From positions 4,872,694 through 4,936,693 of the forward strand of contig NC_052356.1 in the NCBI RefSeq assembly GCF_009727055.1: DNA of 64,000 nt. Direction: 5' to 3'. Below the pieces are notes generated by a model. That model saw nothing but the letters and a program-made list of their open reading frames with translations, had not been told where the DNA came from and searched no databases. This DNA is from Benincasa hispida (lineage: Eukaryota; Streptophyta; Magnoliopsida; Cucurbitales; Cucurbitaceae). This document shows, one piece after another, positions 50,238-62,365 of this stretch; the first letter of the stretch is position 1; each line of letters starts with the position of its first letter. A program made the translations under genes and the position numbers.

Positions 50238-51653
50238 GCTATAACATGAATACTTTAACTTTATGTGGTGACATAAAAGAGGATCAAGTTTTAGTATGTA
50301 GCCAAAATGATCTATAAGTATACAGACGAGATTGGGTACCTCATCCTAGTGACACTATTGGATATGACCCATTTTGTATAGTAGTACAAATGATGTGATC
50401 AAAAAATTATTCATGTGGAGACATGTGAGTGGGGGCATCCTATGCAATGAGTTTGCATAATACCGGACCTCGAAATAGTCACTTTTCTTTATAACAACTG
50501 TTTACTGTTAAAACTGACTATCTCAAACTTAATGACCTAAGGTAACTCGATCTTAATCCTAAGCTAACTATGAACTCTTTTTTATCTAGGATTATCCTTT
50601 GATCTGCATAGGTGAGAGTAGTTCAACAATATTGCTCAATAAGCGTCCCATTTTGGGGATAAGACTGGATAGATAGCTGGGGGCATAGCTTTGCAATATG
50701 GAATTCACTCCTACCTGATTTAGGGTTAGCAGATGGGTTGTTCTCTTAAGCACTGACTCCTTGTCTTGAACAATGGGTCCCCGCCCTCTCATGGAAGAGA
50801 GGGTTATGATTTATAACTTGGACTATAAATCAATAGAGGATCAGTGGGAGCTTAAGGAGCAAGATCTATTTATAGGGGTAAAATGGTAATCTTTGACCCA
50901 ACTGTAAATACGAACGACTTGTGAAGGATTGACTTACCGATTATGATTAAAATGGACAGAAATATATCTACAGTGAGGAGAGTGCAACTATCGAGCTACA
51001 GTGGAATGTCTGTCTCTTATACACATCTAGATGTGTATAAGAGACAGCTTTAGAAAAGTGCCCGTCAGTTAACGAATAGTGAATAATTTTTTTAAAAAGT
51101 TTAATTAATTAGTTTTATTTAAAATTAATTAATTGAATTAATTTTTATAAAACTAATAAAACAAATAAATTAGTTTATTTGTAAATTTGATTTTAGAAAT
51201 CATTTTTGAAAAAACCAACAAAATGAAAATTTCCAAAAGTTAGAAATTTCCACTATGGTGCAAGCACCTTATTCATCTAATTCCACACAAGCTTTGGAGT
51301 GTTGGGCTGAATGATTAGCCAAGCATTCAGAATTTCTACAAGATTTCTGTAAAATTCGAAATCCTCTCTCAAACCCTCTTCAGTCTTCATCAAATCCAAC
51401 TCAATTTAGTGTTTCCACCACAAAATCCTTGCAAGAGAATAGTAGAGAAAATCTTCTTGGTGGTTTATTTGTAGATTGAAGTATCTTTACGTGGAACTCA
51501 GCTGGTTTTTGAAGAGTTTTCATCAAAGGTATCGTGTTCAGCAACCCCTCTTCTGTAATAGTTATTTTGAAGCATGTTTTCAACTCAAATTAAGTATAAT
51601 TAGAGTGCTTATTGATTCTGATTTTCTTCGCTGCATGTTAATTTACTCTTTCA
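50238..51653 (+). mobile_element. LTR copy C8, right piece
   Basis: It resumes the LTR at the 'tatgtggtgacata' region and ends TTACTCTTTCA at 51653, followed by ACCTC (51654-51658), identical to the bases before 45868. It contains the adapter sequence at 51010-51047. Confidence 0.85.
51010..51047. other. Tn5 mosaic-end adapter (library artefact)
   Basis: The first 19 bases are CTGTCTCTTATACACATCT and the next 19 are their exact reverse complement. This is the 19-base Tn5 mosaic end facing itself, as in the circularisation junction adapter of transposon-based mate-pair libraries. Plant DNA would not contain a perfect 38-base copy by chance. Confidence 0.97.
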
Positions 51654-53124
51654 ACCTCTCGTGGAAAAGCGTCGAGCATGGTGCTGGTATGCTACTGCGC
51701 TGCACTCTAGAGGCATTTTGGTCAATTTTGCTCTTTTGAAGCTTGATTACTTTTTTTAGCTCATAATTACTCCAAATTAACCCTAAATGACCGGTAACGG
51801 TCGATTCTACCTCTTAGGTGCTTGATACCTATAAAATAATTAATTAAACAGATAAAACCAAGTAACGACCTTGAATTAAGCGAAGCAAGATGACATTTTG
51901 GGTGCTATTACTAGATGCTTAGGCATCTTAAAGAACATGTGAAACAAGACTAAATAGAAGTAGTTTTTATCTGTCTGTAGCCAGGTCGAAGTCAACTGGA
52001 TGCGGCCGTATAACTCAAAGTTTAAATTTTGTAGGTTGAAACTTGACTATCAATTCCTATTGTCATTTAATATTTATTTTAATATGCAATACATAGCAAA
52101 AAAAAAAACTCACTTATTTTCACTAGTTACAATCAAGTTTATTACTTTTTCACAATGTATGCTTACATTAGACAACACAAAGCTATATTATTATCATCCA
52201 TACACATTTGGTCGATCACAAGTCTAGAGGGTTTTGTGTATATGAAAGTGCTATATACATAACTATGTATACGAAAGAGTGCACATCTGGATACACTTAG
52301 AGAGGCTTAGGGTGTATGAAAGTGTTGTATAGTGGACTCAATGTGTATGAATATGATGCAGATCTAGGGGAAAGTTAACAAAGTGAGCCAAGAATGAAAA
52401 ATCATTAAGTCGCTCTAGCTTGAAGTTTTTAATTTACCATTTGCATGTGATTGCATAGTCTGATCTCAATGTAGTGGGGTTACTTACTAAGTATTTTTAA
52501 ATAATCATTCTTTTCTTAAAACATTTTTTTAGGCAAATGTTAGAACATAAAACACATTTGACGAGAAGATCTATTAACGGTGTCATAGGGCTGGTGTCAT
52601 TACTTCCATTTAGTGTTATGTTTTCAATATATTTGGAACATGTTAATGTGAACTATTGAGTTTAGTCATTTTAAATTTCAATTTACATTTTAATTAATGT
52701 TTATTGTAATTAGAAGGAGATTTCATTTATGGATGAGTTGCAATAAGATTGAATTGCAAATATATTGAAATTGCTTTTGATCATGTTTACCTAGAATTAC
52801 GAATCTATCATATTTTACTGTTACCGTTATCATTACCATTACTGCTTCTCCCTAACAACAACGGTAAAGGTAAAGGTAACAATAAATGTAGTAGATTCAT
52901 AATTTTCATTCTTTTACAATAACAATCTTTATAACGATAAAAGTAGTGAGTCCCACGTAATTTTTAACAACAATCAAATTGAGTGCCTTTCATTCCTCAA
53001 TTAGATTGTATGATTTGTTAACAAATTTTAAGGCGGGCTTCATAACTCATTACAATTATGGAAGGTAGGGAAACAACAACAAAAATAATACACTGAGACC
53101 CACTTTTTACATTAACGTTGATAG
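51654..53124. other. Intergenic, no recognised gene
   Basis: An imperfect inverted repeat lies at about 52804-52902 ('ttactgttaccgttatc' against 'aaaggtaacaataaatg'). 'tgtatgaaagtg' words recur at 52240-52340. No coding similarity is recognised. Confidence 0.4.
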
Positions 53125-55218
53125 TGTTGGGGATGATGCTCTAAAGTCTCGTGTCCTGTAGTTTATAAACACAGTTTTGTACGAACGCTTGTGATGTATA
53201 ATATATGATATTTATTTCACTTCTTATCTTTAAACATTGGATGTTTTATTTGCTTTACTATAAACCAATAAACTAAAATCCCTGGTTGTCATTATGTAAC
53301 TTAAGCATGTTTGTGGTGACATACAAGTGGATCATGTCTTAAGTGATAATTAAAATGGTCTATAGTATATGGATATAGGAGGGAAACCTTATCTTGGTAA
53401 CGCTACGGATGCAGTTCGCTTTGTGGAATAATTACAAGTATTGTGACTTGTTACAGATAGTCTGATCCTGATCATAAATGTGGGGATGTACAAGCGGGGG
53501 CGTCCTATACAAAGAGTTTGTATAAGACCTGACCACGAAGTGTTAACGTCTCATTATATAACGTCGTTCATGACAGAGACTTCATTTCACTAGGATGACC
53601 ATAAGTAACATGACCTCAATCTTGAGTGAGTTGAGAACTCCTTCTTTTGAGGGCGGTCCTTTGAATTGCATGGGTGCGAGTGGCCAGGTTGTCGACTCAA
53701 TCCTACCACTTTGGGGATTCATCTAATTTGGGAGCTGGGAACTCAGCTACATAAGATAGAATTTACTCCTTCCCCGAAGCAAGGGTAAATAGATAGATTG
53801 CTCCCGGGCTTGAACGATATGGTGCCACACACCTTCTCATGGCCCAAGAGGTGTCCACACATAGTAGGACTACATTGTATTGTTCATTAGAGGGACTAGT
53901 GGTACTTAAGAAGTTAGATGTAACTACAGGGGCAAAACGATAAATTGGCCCAACAGTACTTACGAGCATTTGTGAAGGGTTATCATACTATTGATTGGTT
54001 ATATCCGATGGACACAAAAATATATCTGTGGTAAGAAGAGTTCAGCTGTCGGTCTTTAGTGGAATGCCTGGCAGTTAACGGATGATGGATCTCGTGGCTA
54101 AAGAGTTTAGTCAGCTATTCACGTACCATTGGAGCTTCGAGTCGTAGGTCCATAAGGTCCTCTTGGTAGCTCAATGGATTCAAGTTGAGAATCATTTTTT
54201 GGGTCAATTTGAAATGTTCAAATTGACAAGAGAGAGTTCGATTATATATGATATATTGAACTGGTTAATTATATATGATATGATTGACTTTATGTATGAG
54301 ATACATTGATTGGAGGAAAATGGATATAAATATGATTTATATCTAATTGAGGAGAAAACATTATGGTTGATATATGATATTAAACAATAGGTTAATGAAT
54401 ATAATATGATTATATTTATTATTATTAATTGAACAAGGATAATTTGCCACCGTTTTCTCTGTAACTGTTCGTTAGTGGGAAGTTCCATTCAGTTTTCGTA
54501 ACTGAAGAATAAAATGAAAATTGTTTTCATTTTGCAAAGATCACGGTTAATTGCTCACGAAGTGTTTGCTGCTTATCGCTTGGTAAATTGAGAGACTATA
54601 CGATAGCTCGATTTTACTACACAATCGTATACATTCGTGCACCATCTTCTAAACGATCGTCTACCTTGTACTAAACGAAGTCTACTGCCGAGCATTTACT
54701 AAACGATCATATAGACGATCACTGCCTTTTTACTACACGATCGTGTACTTCACCTAAACGATCAAGCATTTTGTCTATACGATAAACTAAGCTTTCTCCT
54801 TGCTTGATCGTTGTATACGATCTGCTTTTCCTCCTCCTTTCTACCAAATCCGAACAGAGCCCACTCTTTGGATTCTCATACCGAGAATACTAAGGGTTCC
54901 AAGTGGTGGTGTCATCCCCATCTTTGTCTGTTCATGTGGAGGCCGTTCGTGTAGATGACCGGGGTGTTACTGATCGATAGCTTGACGTTCCAGCGAGAAC
55001 GAGAGCATCTGTTCATGGAGAGAGCGAGATTTTCCAAGAAGAAAGTTCTTCAACTGGTAAGTTTTCTTGTTCTCGTGTTTGTTAATCTTAAAGCATGTCG
55101 GTAATTTTACAGTATGATGTATATCTGTTTGTTTGAATGTAAATGTGGTAGTTCTGTCACAATGCTTTTGGAATGATCTGCTTCCGCTCAGAGGTTCTCT
55201 TGTATAAGAGTTCCTTTC
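53125..55218 (+). mobile_element. Solo LTR copy C9
   Basis: A 2,094-base LTR starting TGTTGGGGATGATGC and ending AGTTCCTTTC, flanked by perfect GATAG duplications (53120-53124 and 55219-55223). A CGATCG-type cluster is at 54596-54822. The terminal CA is worn. Small ORFs inside are not conserved among copies. Confidence 0.9.
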
Positions 55219-55246
55219 GATAGGTTACCTTTCCAATGGTGTAAAC

Positions 55247-55590
55247 TACTACAAGAATTCTGGGCTTTAATGTCAGTTTAAAACTGACATTAAAAGGATT
55301 TAATGTCGGTTGATAACCAACATTGAAGACCGTGTTATAAAAGGTCTTTAATGTCGGTTTTAAACTGACATTGTACACCATCTTTAATGTCATTTTAAAA
55401 CCGACATTAAAGACAACCGGCATTAAAGGCCTTTTATAACACGATCTTCAATAGCCTTTTAATGTCAATTTTAAACCGACATCAAAGCCCAGAATTATTC
55501 TCGATTTTTTTCAATTATTGTCCATTTTTTTCTAAATGTCATTGTCCAATCCACTTTTAATATTGGTCAAAAAATTAAAAATAACATTGT
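55247..55590 (+). mobile_element. Terminus of a TTTAATGTCGG-family CACTA element
   Basis: It starts TACTACAAGAATTCTGGGC, a worn CACTACAAGAA. Multiple palindromes of TTTAATGTCGGTT / AACCGACATTAAA follow, then 'caattattgtcc' and 'ttaatattggtcaaaaaatt', the same order as the 43487 and 62938 ends. No partner end was found downstream before 57480. Confidence 0.7.
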
Positions 55591-56696
55591 AATAATTTAT
55601 CCACAGACGAGAATTGTTTTTATATATTAAGATCTCAACAAACATAAAAATTTAAATCTAAGTCTTGCTCACAAAGTATGAATAATAGTTAGCTCCCAAA
55701 GAGAAAAACAAAATTTGTACTTACAAAGCAGTTGTCTACTAACGTATTAAAAAAATTTCAAAATAAAATCTTAATTGCTTTTGTATATACAACTTAACTT
55801 TCAACAAATACAAAAAATTAACTTAAGATTGGGAGAGCTGATTGTCTACTTTAGAGTGTCATTACTATCGTCCCAAAAAATCTGCAAAGAAGACATGCTT
55901 GCTCAAGTATATAAAATCAAGAATAATTTAAAAATAAATGAATCATACTAAAAGAAATTACATGAAGTATGAAAACTATATTTATACAAACTTAACAAAA
56001 GGAATGAATGCAAAACTTGTTATTCTTTTCTCTATTCTATGGATGAGTTTGTTATGCCCTCTATCTAGAACCTCCCTGTACTTGTGCGAGTGATGTGATA
56101 TGAGAGTGTATAAACAAATAAATATAAGTTGCCTTAATATAAGCAATTTATAAATACGAAAGAAATGAACTCAACTCATAAACAACTACCATAGCTGCAC
56201 AATAGTCATTGTAATGATCCCAAATTTCAATGCTAACCTAAGGAACATTACCATATTGTAACCTATAACTAACTTTATAACTCTTATGTTTTAGAAAAAT
56301 TTTGGCAACATGACAGCACTACCACAACAATACAAAAAGTTTTTACCTTACCACCTGTTCAAATAAATGCACTTCCAACAATATTCAAACAACCTTCTCT
56401 CAACAGAACAAACAACATAAACAACAATGATTTACAAAAACTCAGATCTGATTACTCACTTGACTTCAAATCTTAAAATTTATCACATGGCCATTCGATC
56501 TTATACCTCTAGATTCGTGGACTCAGTTTCTATCAATAAAATGAAAATCCAAAACACAAAAACTCAGCAAAGTTCAAAATTCCATCAATCCAAACAAATA
56601 TCACAGTATACCACAAAATCTACAAGCAAGCATTGGAACAGTAAATACTAAACAGTAAGCTAAATGAAAGATAAAAGGAGATAAGAGAAGAAAAGT

Positions 56697-56735
<39 letters not shown>

Positions 56736-57480
56736 TACCTTGCAGAATGTTACAATTAAGAAGTTTAGAAAATGAATGAGAGGATGTGTGGTATTGACAC
56801 AAAAATTCCATTACCATAAAGAGAACAAGACTTGAATAGCTTAAGTTCCTTCTCCATCCAAATTTAACATGTAGTTCTATGGAGCAATAACAAGATCTAA
56901 ACATCCAGCAATCAATCAATAGATCAGGATTTACACATAACTAAGTTAAGAAAACACCTCTCTCTTCTTGCATTTCTCATAAACATCAAAATGATGTTCT
57001 TGACATTTGCTCTTCTCCAAGCGATGTTCTTCAAGACCTATAGTATTTGCGACCTATAGTATTTGGAAAAAGAGATTTTCTCTAATACGAAATTAAATTT
57101 TGTTGCTTCTTCAAGTTCATAAATTGTTCTGAAACAATAATAGAAACAATTGCATAACACTTCTATTTCTCATAAATTACAAAATGACTCCACAAATCCC
57201 TAGACTACCCTACGTGAAGAATGTCTGAAGAAACCTACAAGGAGAGTTTTGAAGTACTAAACTAGAACAAAAATCTTAAAGTAAACAAACCCAAATACCC
57301 ATTTTGCCTTTTTCTTCTTCCACTTGTCAAAAGTTTCCACTATAGAAACATACCCATTTTGCCTCTTTCTTCATGTCTTTTCTCTACAATCAAACAATAT
57401 AGAAACTAAAAAAAAAAAAAAAAAAACACAGGCAAGTTTTAGGGATAGAAACAGGAACAAAGAGACATTCAAGTAGAAAG
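55591..57480. other. Intergenic, no recognised gene; GA microsatellite
   Basis: A (GA)n microsatellite of about 32 bases lies at 56702-56733, with an A-run at 57410-57426. The DNA may be the body of the CACTA fragment starting at 55247. No transposase similarity is seen. Confidence 0.45.
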
Positions 57481-59607
57481 TGTTGGGGTTGATGCCTAAA
57501 TCTTTTAGGGTCCTGTAGTTTGTAAATACCTGTATGAACAAACGCTTGTGATGTAATAATATGAGATATTTTCTTCACTGTTGTCTATGAAATATGAGAT
57601 ATTTTAGTTGCATTTACCACAAACCAATAAACTAAGATCCCTGGATGTCATTGTAACTTAAGCATGTATGTGGAGACATACAAGTGGATCATGCCTCAAG
57701 TGATAACCTAAATGGTCTGTCGTATATGGATAAAGGAGGGAAACCTTATCCTGGTGACACTATGGATACTAGCCGCTTTTTAGATGTTATAAGTGTTGTA
57801 AAGTCTTACAGATGGTCTGATCTTGATCATTCATGTGGAGGCATACGAGTGGGGGTGTCCTATACAAAGGAGTTTATATAAGACCGGACTATGAAGTGTT
57901 TAGTCTCGTTATATAACGCTGTGTATGACAGAGACTTTTCATTTTGGTAGGATGACCATAGGTAACATGACCTTAATCCTGAGTGAGTTGGGAACTCCTA
58001 CTTATGAGGGCAGTTTTTTGATTAGCATAGGTGCGAGTGACTAGATTGCCAACTCAAACCTACCACTTTGGGGATTCGTCTGATTAGGGAGTTGAGAACT
58101 CAGCTACACACGATGGAATTCACTCTTTCCCCGAAGTAGGGGTAAGTAGATAGATTGCTCCCTTAAGGGCTGATTTTGGGGCTTGAACGATGTGGTGTTA
58201 CACTCTTTCTCATGACCCGAGAGATGTTCACTTATAGTAGGACTATGATGTATTATTCATTAGAGGGATCAGTGATACTTAAGGAGTTAGATGTAACTAC
58301 AGGGGAAAAACGGTAAATTGGCCCAGCTGTACTTACGAGTGATCTGTGAAGGATTATCGTACTGTTGACTGGTTATATCCAATGGACAGAGAAATATATT
58401 TGAAGTGAGAAGAGTGCAACTGTCGGTCTTTAGTGGAGTATTCAATAGTTAACAGCTGGTGGATTTCGTGATTAAAGAGTTTAGTCAGTTATTCACGTAC
58501 CGTTGGATCTTCAAACTACAGGTCCATAAGGTCCCCTTGGTAGCTCAATGGATTCAAGTTGAGAATCAGTTGGGTTAGTTTGAAGTGTTCAAATTAAAAG
58601 AGTGAGTTTGATTATATATGATATAATTAAATTAGTTCAATTATATGTGATATAATTGATATGATGAGATACATTAATTGGAGGATTTTGATATAAATAT
58701 GATTTATATTAAATAAAGGAAAAATGAACTACGGTTTAAATATTACATATGATGTGGTATTAAACTTATAGGCTATATATATAATATGATAAGTTAGTTA
58801 TTATATTTATTTATAATTAAAATAATTATGAGATAATTGTGGTGGGTTATTTCTCTCCATTAAACGTGAAAGTGGGAGGTTAAGTTTCATTTTTAAATAA
58901 CTGAAGGATAAAATGAAAAGTGTTTTCATTTTGAAAGAGATTGCTTCATTGTGTGCATTACTAATCATTTAGCTCACGAGAGACTATACGATAGCCTTCA
59001 GATGATTTTCTAAACGATCGTGTACTAGTACCTTTTATTAAACGATCGTGTAAAGTGATTTGCGATCACATGACAAGCGAGATTTATTAAACGATCGTGT
59101 AAACGATCAAGAGTGTTTTTCTAAACGATCGTGTACCAATCAAGATTTACTAAATGATCAAGCATACAAAGTTTATGCGATAGACAGTACATTCTCCCAC
59201 TTGCTTGTTCGTATAGTTCGATCATTGTTTTCCTCCATCCCTCTACCAAATTCAACAGAGCCCATACCTCCTAGATTCTCACTCCGAGAATACCAAGGTT
59301 GCCGAGTGGTGGTTTCTAAGGGTGCATGTTCATGGAGAAGATTGTTTGTGATCACTAGACGATTGGGTAGGTGATCTGAACGAGAGGTTGTTGTCCAAGT
59401 CTTCACGAGAGCGAGAGAAATCCATAAGAAGAGTTCTTCAAAGGTATGTCTCTCATACCCTTTTGTATTTGATTTCTAAAGCATGTTGTAATTTGTTTTA
59501 ATATGCGTAACTATTTTGTATGTTTGTGAATGCGTTTAATTTTGTCATAATGGGCTTGGAAAGATCTTGCTTCTGCTCATGAGTTCTCTTGGATAAAAGT
59601 TCCTTCA
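57481..59607 (+). mobile_element. Solo LTR copy C10
   Basis: A 2,127-base LTR, TGTTGGGGTTGATGCC .. AGTTCCTTCA, flanked by GAAAG (57476-57480) and AAAAG (59608-59612). Four CGATCG cores occur at 58976-59150. It is one of the best preserved copies and a good reference for the family. Confidence 0.9.
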
Positions 59608-59612
59608 AAAAG

Positions 59613-59905
59613 CACCTTTAAGAATTATTCTCTAGCCAATTACGCCAGTCCAACACCCTCTAGACCCAATTGATACTACAACAACAGAATCAACTAACAA
59701 GCAAAACATCCAAAAATATATCATATCACAAGCACACACTCTTAACGAAGGGACATTCAAGCAGAAAAGCAAATGGTTCTATCAACACTAAATATCCAAT
59801 AGAATGAATATAAACTATTTTGCTGATGGCATAATGGTACCAAATTACATTCTTTTGAATTCAATAGATCATGGAGGTGAGAGAGATGACATAATGGATA
59901 ACCAA
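59613..59905. other. Spacer between solo LTR C10 and the gene-capturing CACTA
   Basis: It contains 'gggacattcaagcagaaaag' at 59751-59770, a near copy of the sequence just before C10 (57463-57480). Confidence 0.4.
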
Positions 59906-59990
59906 CATTACAAGAATTTTGGGCTTTAATGTCGGTTGGAAAAAGTGAAACCGTATGTATAATGTCGGTTTTGTTTTTTTTAAAAATAGC

Positions 59991-60066
59991 GGATCTTTAA
60001 TGTCGATTTTAAACCGACATTGTAGGTATACATTTAATGTCGGTTTAAAACCGACATTAAAGATCC
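59991..60066. repeat. Near-perfect hairpin in the left subterminal region
   Basis: The arms of about 31 bases (59991-60021 and 60036-60066) pair with one mismatch around a short loop. They begin GGATCTTTAATGTCG and end CGACATTAAAGATCC. Confidence 0.9.
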
Positions 60067-60321
60067 GATTTTCTTTTTTTTCCTTAAAAAAAAAACCCAT
60101 TCCCCCCATTTTTTTTCATTTCCCGCTTCTATCCCTATCTATCCTATCTATCCCTTTTCTAAACCCTATTTTTCCCATCAGCCACCTCCTCCCCAGTCCC
60201 CCCCATTTTTGTTTCTTACGAAAATGATATTAGGTTACATTTTGTTTCTCTCCTTTCTTTATCAGATTTCAGACAAACCTTCGTAGACGATGAAGAGAAC
60301 TGAAACTGAAAGCTATAAAAA

Positions 60322-60793
60322 ATGGCGACCAAAAATGCCAAAAAAGCCAATCTTTTGGATCATCACTCCCTTAAACACCTACTCGATGAATCTGTTTCTA
60401 AAGTAGAGAAGTAAGAGATATATGGAACCAACAAGAAATGGCAGAACCCATAGATAGGTCGGCAATGCCGGTCCATGTAGTACCGATTTGAAATCGATTT
60501 TGCATCTTTTCGTACTCCTGATGCCATTGATAAACAAGCAGCGAGAGTCATAGTTGATGCTTTGAGAAGATTCCAACGATGATTGAAAATATAAATTGAA
60601 GAAAGAACAGAGAGATCGGTAGAGATATGAAGGATTTGAATCTGTTTCTGAGGTAATTCAATTTGCAATTTTATTCCCCCTTTTTTAGATCTTTTTTGAG
60701 TCAATTTTAATCTAGGTTTAAGCTTTTTCCTTGCAGATTGTCACCAGTCGTAATGAAGGATTTGAATATGAAGGATTTGAATCTGTTTCTGAG
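60322..60793 (+). pseudogene. Captured fragment of signal peptidase complex subunit 2 (SPC25)
   Basis: The ATG at 60322 opens 'MATKNAKKANLLDHHSLKHL' and then 'LDESVSK' up to 60402, followed by a possible GTAGAG donor. This matches the N-terminus of plant SPC25 (endoplasmic reticulum signal peptidase complex). At 60737, after TTGCAG, 'IVTSR' continues the SPC25 reading in phase. After that the sequence turns into short tandem copies of 'atgaaggatttgaat'. The frame left in place stops at 60414. The interposed stretch 60430-60590 holds another coding-looking piece ('IDKQAARVIVDALRRFQR') that I cannot name. Confidence 0.65.
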
Positions 60794-61160
60794 GTAATAT
60801 GAAGGATTTGAATCTGTTTTTAAGGTAATGCTATTTGGCTACATTTTAGTGTTTCTGAATATAAACTAGCTAAAAAAACCACAAAGTTCTAAGAGTTTTG
60901 GTAATGCGATACATTTTTTGTTTCGTCATTCATCTGTACTTCTTAGGGGAGAGAGGAATACTAGAGCATTTGAGATTTAGAGAAAGACTTTATTGATGTT
61001 TGATTCGTTGTTAGTTCATGTCTCTCTAGAAAGTGTCAAGCTGAAGAAAAAGAAGAAACACAAGAGAACAGAAAGGCCCAGGTTGGTAATTCTTTTGACA
61101 TTTTTTTCTAGCACCATTTGTTACATAAGTGTGCCATATTCAGATATTCCAATCCTGCAG

Positions 61161-61277
61161 ATGGTAGCAAAACTACATGGAATATTGAGACCATTTCTAC
61201 TTCGGAGAATGAAATCTGATGTCGAGCTAATGCTCCCTCGGAAGAAAGAAATCATAATATATTGGTTATGATTGAAG
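61161..61277 (+). pseudogene. Captured exon fragment of a DDM1-like SNF2 remodeller
   Basis: After an acceptor CCTGCAG, the reading gives '[20 protein letters not shown]' and then '[14 protein letters not shown]'. This is the segment of plant DDM1-type SNF2 ATPases at the start of the second helicase lobe. A small deletion or shift then brings a TGA at 61269-61271, before a GAAG|GTAGCA donor at 61277/61278. DDM1 remodels nucleosomes to allow DNA methylation of transposons. Only this exon is present, so no enzyme could be made. Confidence 0.78.
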
Positions 61278-61377
61278 GTAGCACTGTTTTTAATCTAATT
61301 GTTATAGATAGATTCTATAACCTATGCATCAACTTCTCTTGTTTTCATAAATATTATTTATATATTTAGATATATAT

Positions 61378-61645
61378 CTCCGCCCAAATCCCTCCCCTCT
61401 CGTTCAAATCCCTCTCGCTCTCGCTCATAAAGGCCAAATCCCTCTCCTCTCGGCTCTCGCCCAAATCCCTCCCCTCTCGCCCAAATCCCTCGCTCTCGCT
61501 CTCACTCGTCCCTCCGTTCTCGTTACTCTCGCTCGTCTCTCCGCTCTCGCTACTCTCGCTCTCACTCTTGCTCATACCTCCACTCTCGCTCTCGCTCTCG
61601 CCGCTCTCGCTCTCGCCCTCGCCACTCTTGTTCTCGCACATAAAG
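61378..61645. repeat. CTCTCG-rich minisatellite
   Basis: Irregular repeats of 'ctctcgctctcgc' and 'ccaaatccctc' units run for about 270 bases. The open frame seen on the minus strand is a Ser/Glu repeat produced by the array, not a gene. Confidence 0.85.
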
Positions 61646-61724
61646 TCCCCTCTCGCTTTATGTTTATTGTGTGGTGGTTTAATATTTGGTGATTGATCCT
61701 TGTTAACAAGAATTATTGGTACAG

Positions 61725-61782
61725 GAAGTTCACTTTGGGAAATTGATAGTCTTCGACACCATTATTGTCCTCCTGTTTCAAG
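61725..61782 (+). pseudogene. Captured exon of a NOC4-like nucleolar protein
   Basis: An intact 58-base exon between GTACAG and GTATGC reads 'GSSLWEIDSLRHHYCPPVSR'. I recognise this as the conserved CBF/Mak21-type motif of plant NOC4, a ribosome biogenesis factor. The identification rests on one short motif. Confidence 0.6.
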
Positions 61783-61860
61783 GTATGCAGTTTAATATTG
61801 ATCCAGAAACTTCTGTTTCTTTAGATTTCATACTGAAAACTAGTCCTTATGTTCTTTTAG

Positions 61861-61939
61861 GTTAGTTTTATGCCTAGTATCCCCGTACAATCAAGTGTGT
61901 GAAGTGTTCAAGAGAGAGCTTGGCATGACACCGGATAAG
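61861..61939 (+). pseudogene. Captured exon of an ABC1/UbiB-type kinase
   Basis: The exon between TTTTAG and GTATAT reads 'VSPYNQVCEVFKRELGMTPD'. It resembles the segment before the ATP-binding region of plant ABC1 (AarF/ADCK) kinases. It is short and the identification is tentative. Confidence 0.5.
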
Positions 61940-62293
61940 GTATATTTACCTGGCTAAACCTGTTTCATATAATCAGATTATCCATTCATTCTATTGAATG
62001 GAGATTACTTTTGCAATCTGACAGAAGCTGGTTATCTTGATTGTGTTACTGTTACATATGAGTTGGCACTTCTTTTTCTGTATTCTGATCACATTATAGC
62101 ACGTTTCAATGTGCGTAACAGATTGAAGTTTCATTAACATTTGGCCTTTCATATGATTATATAAATGTGGTTATGGTTATAATATTAATTTTTCTCTTTG
62201 GATCAGAGTTTGCCTGAGGTTAAATTCTTAATCTCAGGCACATTACTTGTTAAGTTGAAGTTAAATTCTAAATCTTTCCAATTCTTCTGTAGT

Positions 62294-62365
62294 TGCTGGA
62301 TGAGCTGAAGAAGAAGAATCCTAATAATGAAGTCCATCTCAACAACATATATTACATCTCTTAAT
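62294..62365 (+). pseudogene. Possible further captured coding fragment, unidentified
   Basis: 'LLDELKKKNPNNEVHLNN' follows a TGTAG at 62290-62294. I cannot name a source. It may be accidental. Confidence 0.3.

Noticed and set aside
59060..59406. Open frames on both strands in solo LTR C10
   Set aside because: The frames are not kept in the homologous positions of copies C6, C9 and C11, so they are accidental.
61366..61641. Ser/Glu-repeat protein on the minus strand
   Set aside because: It is the translation of a CT-rich minisatellite.
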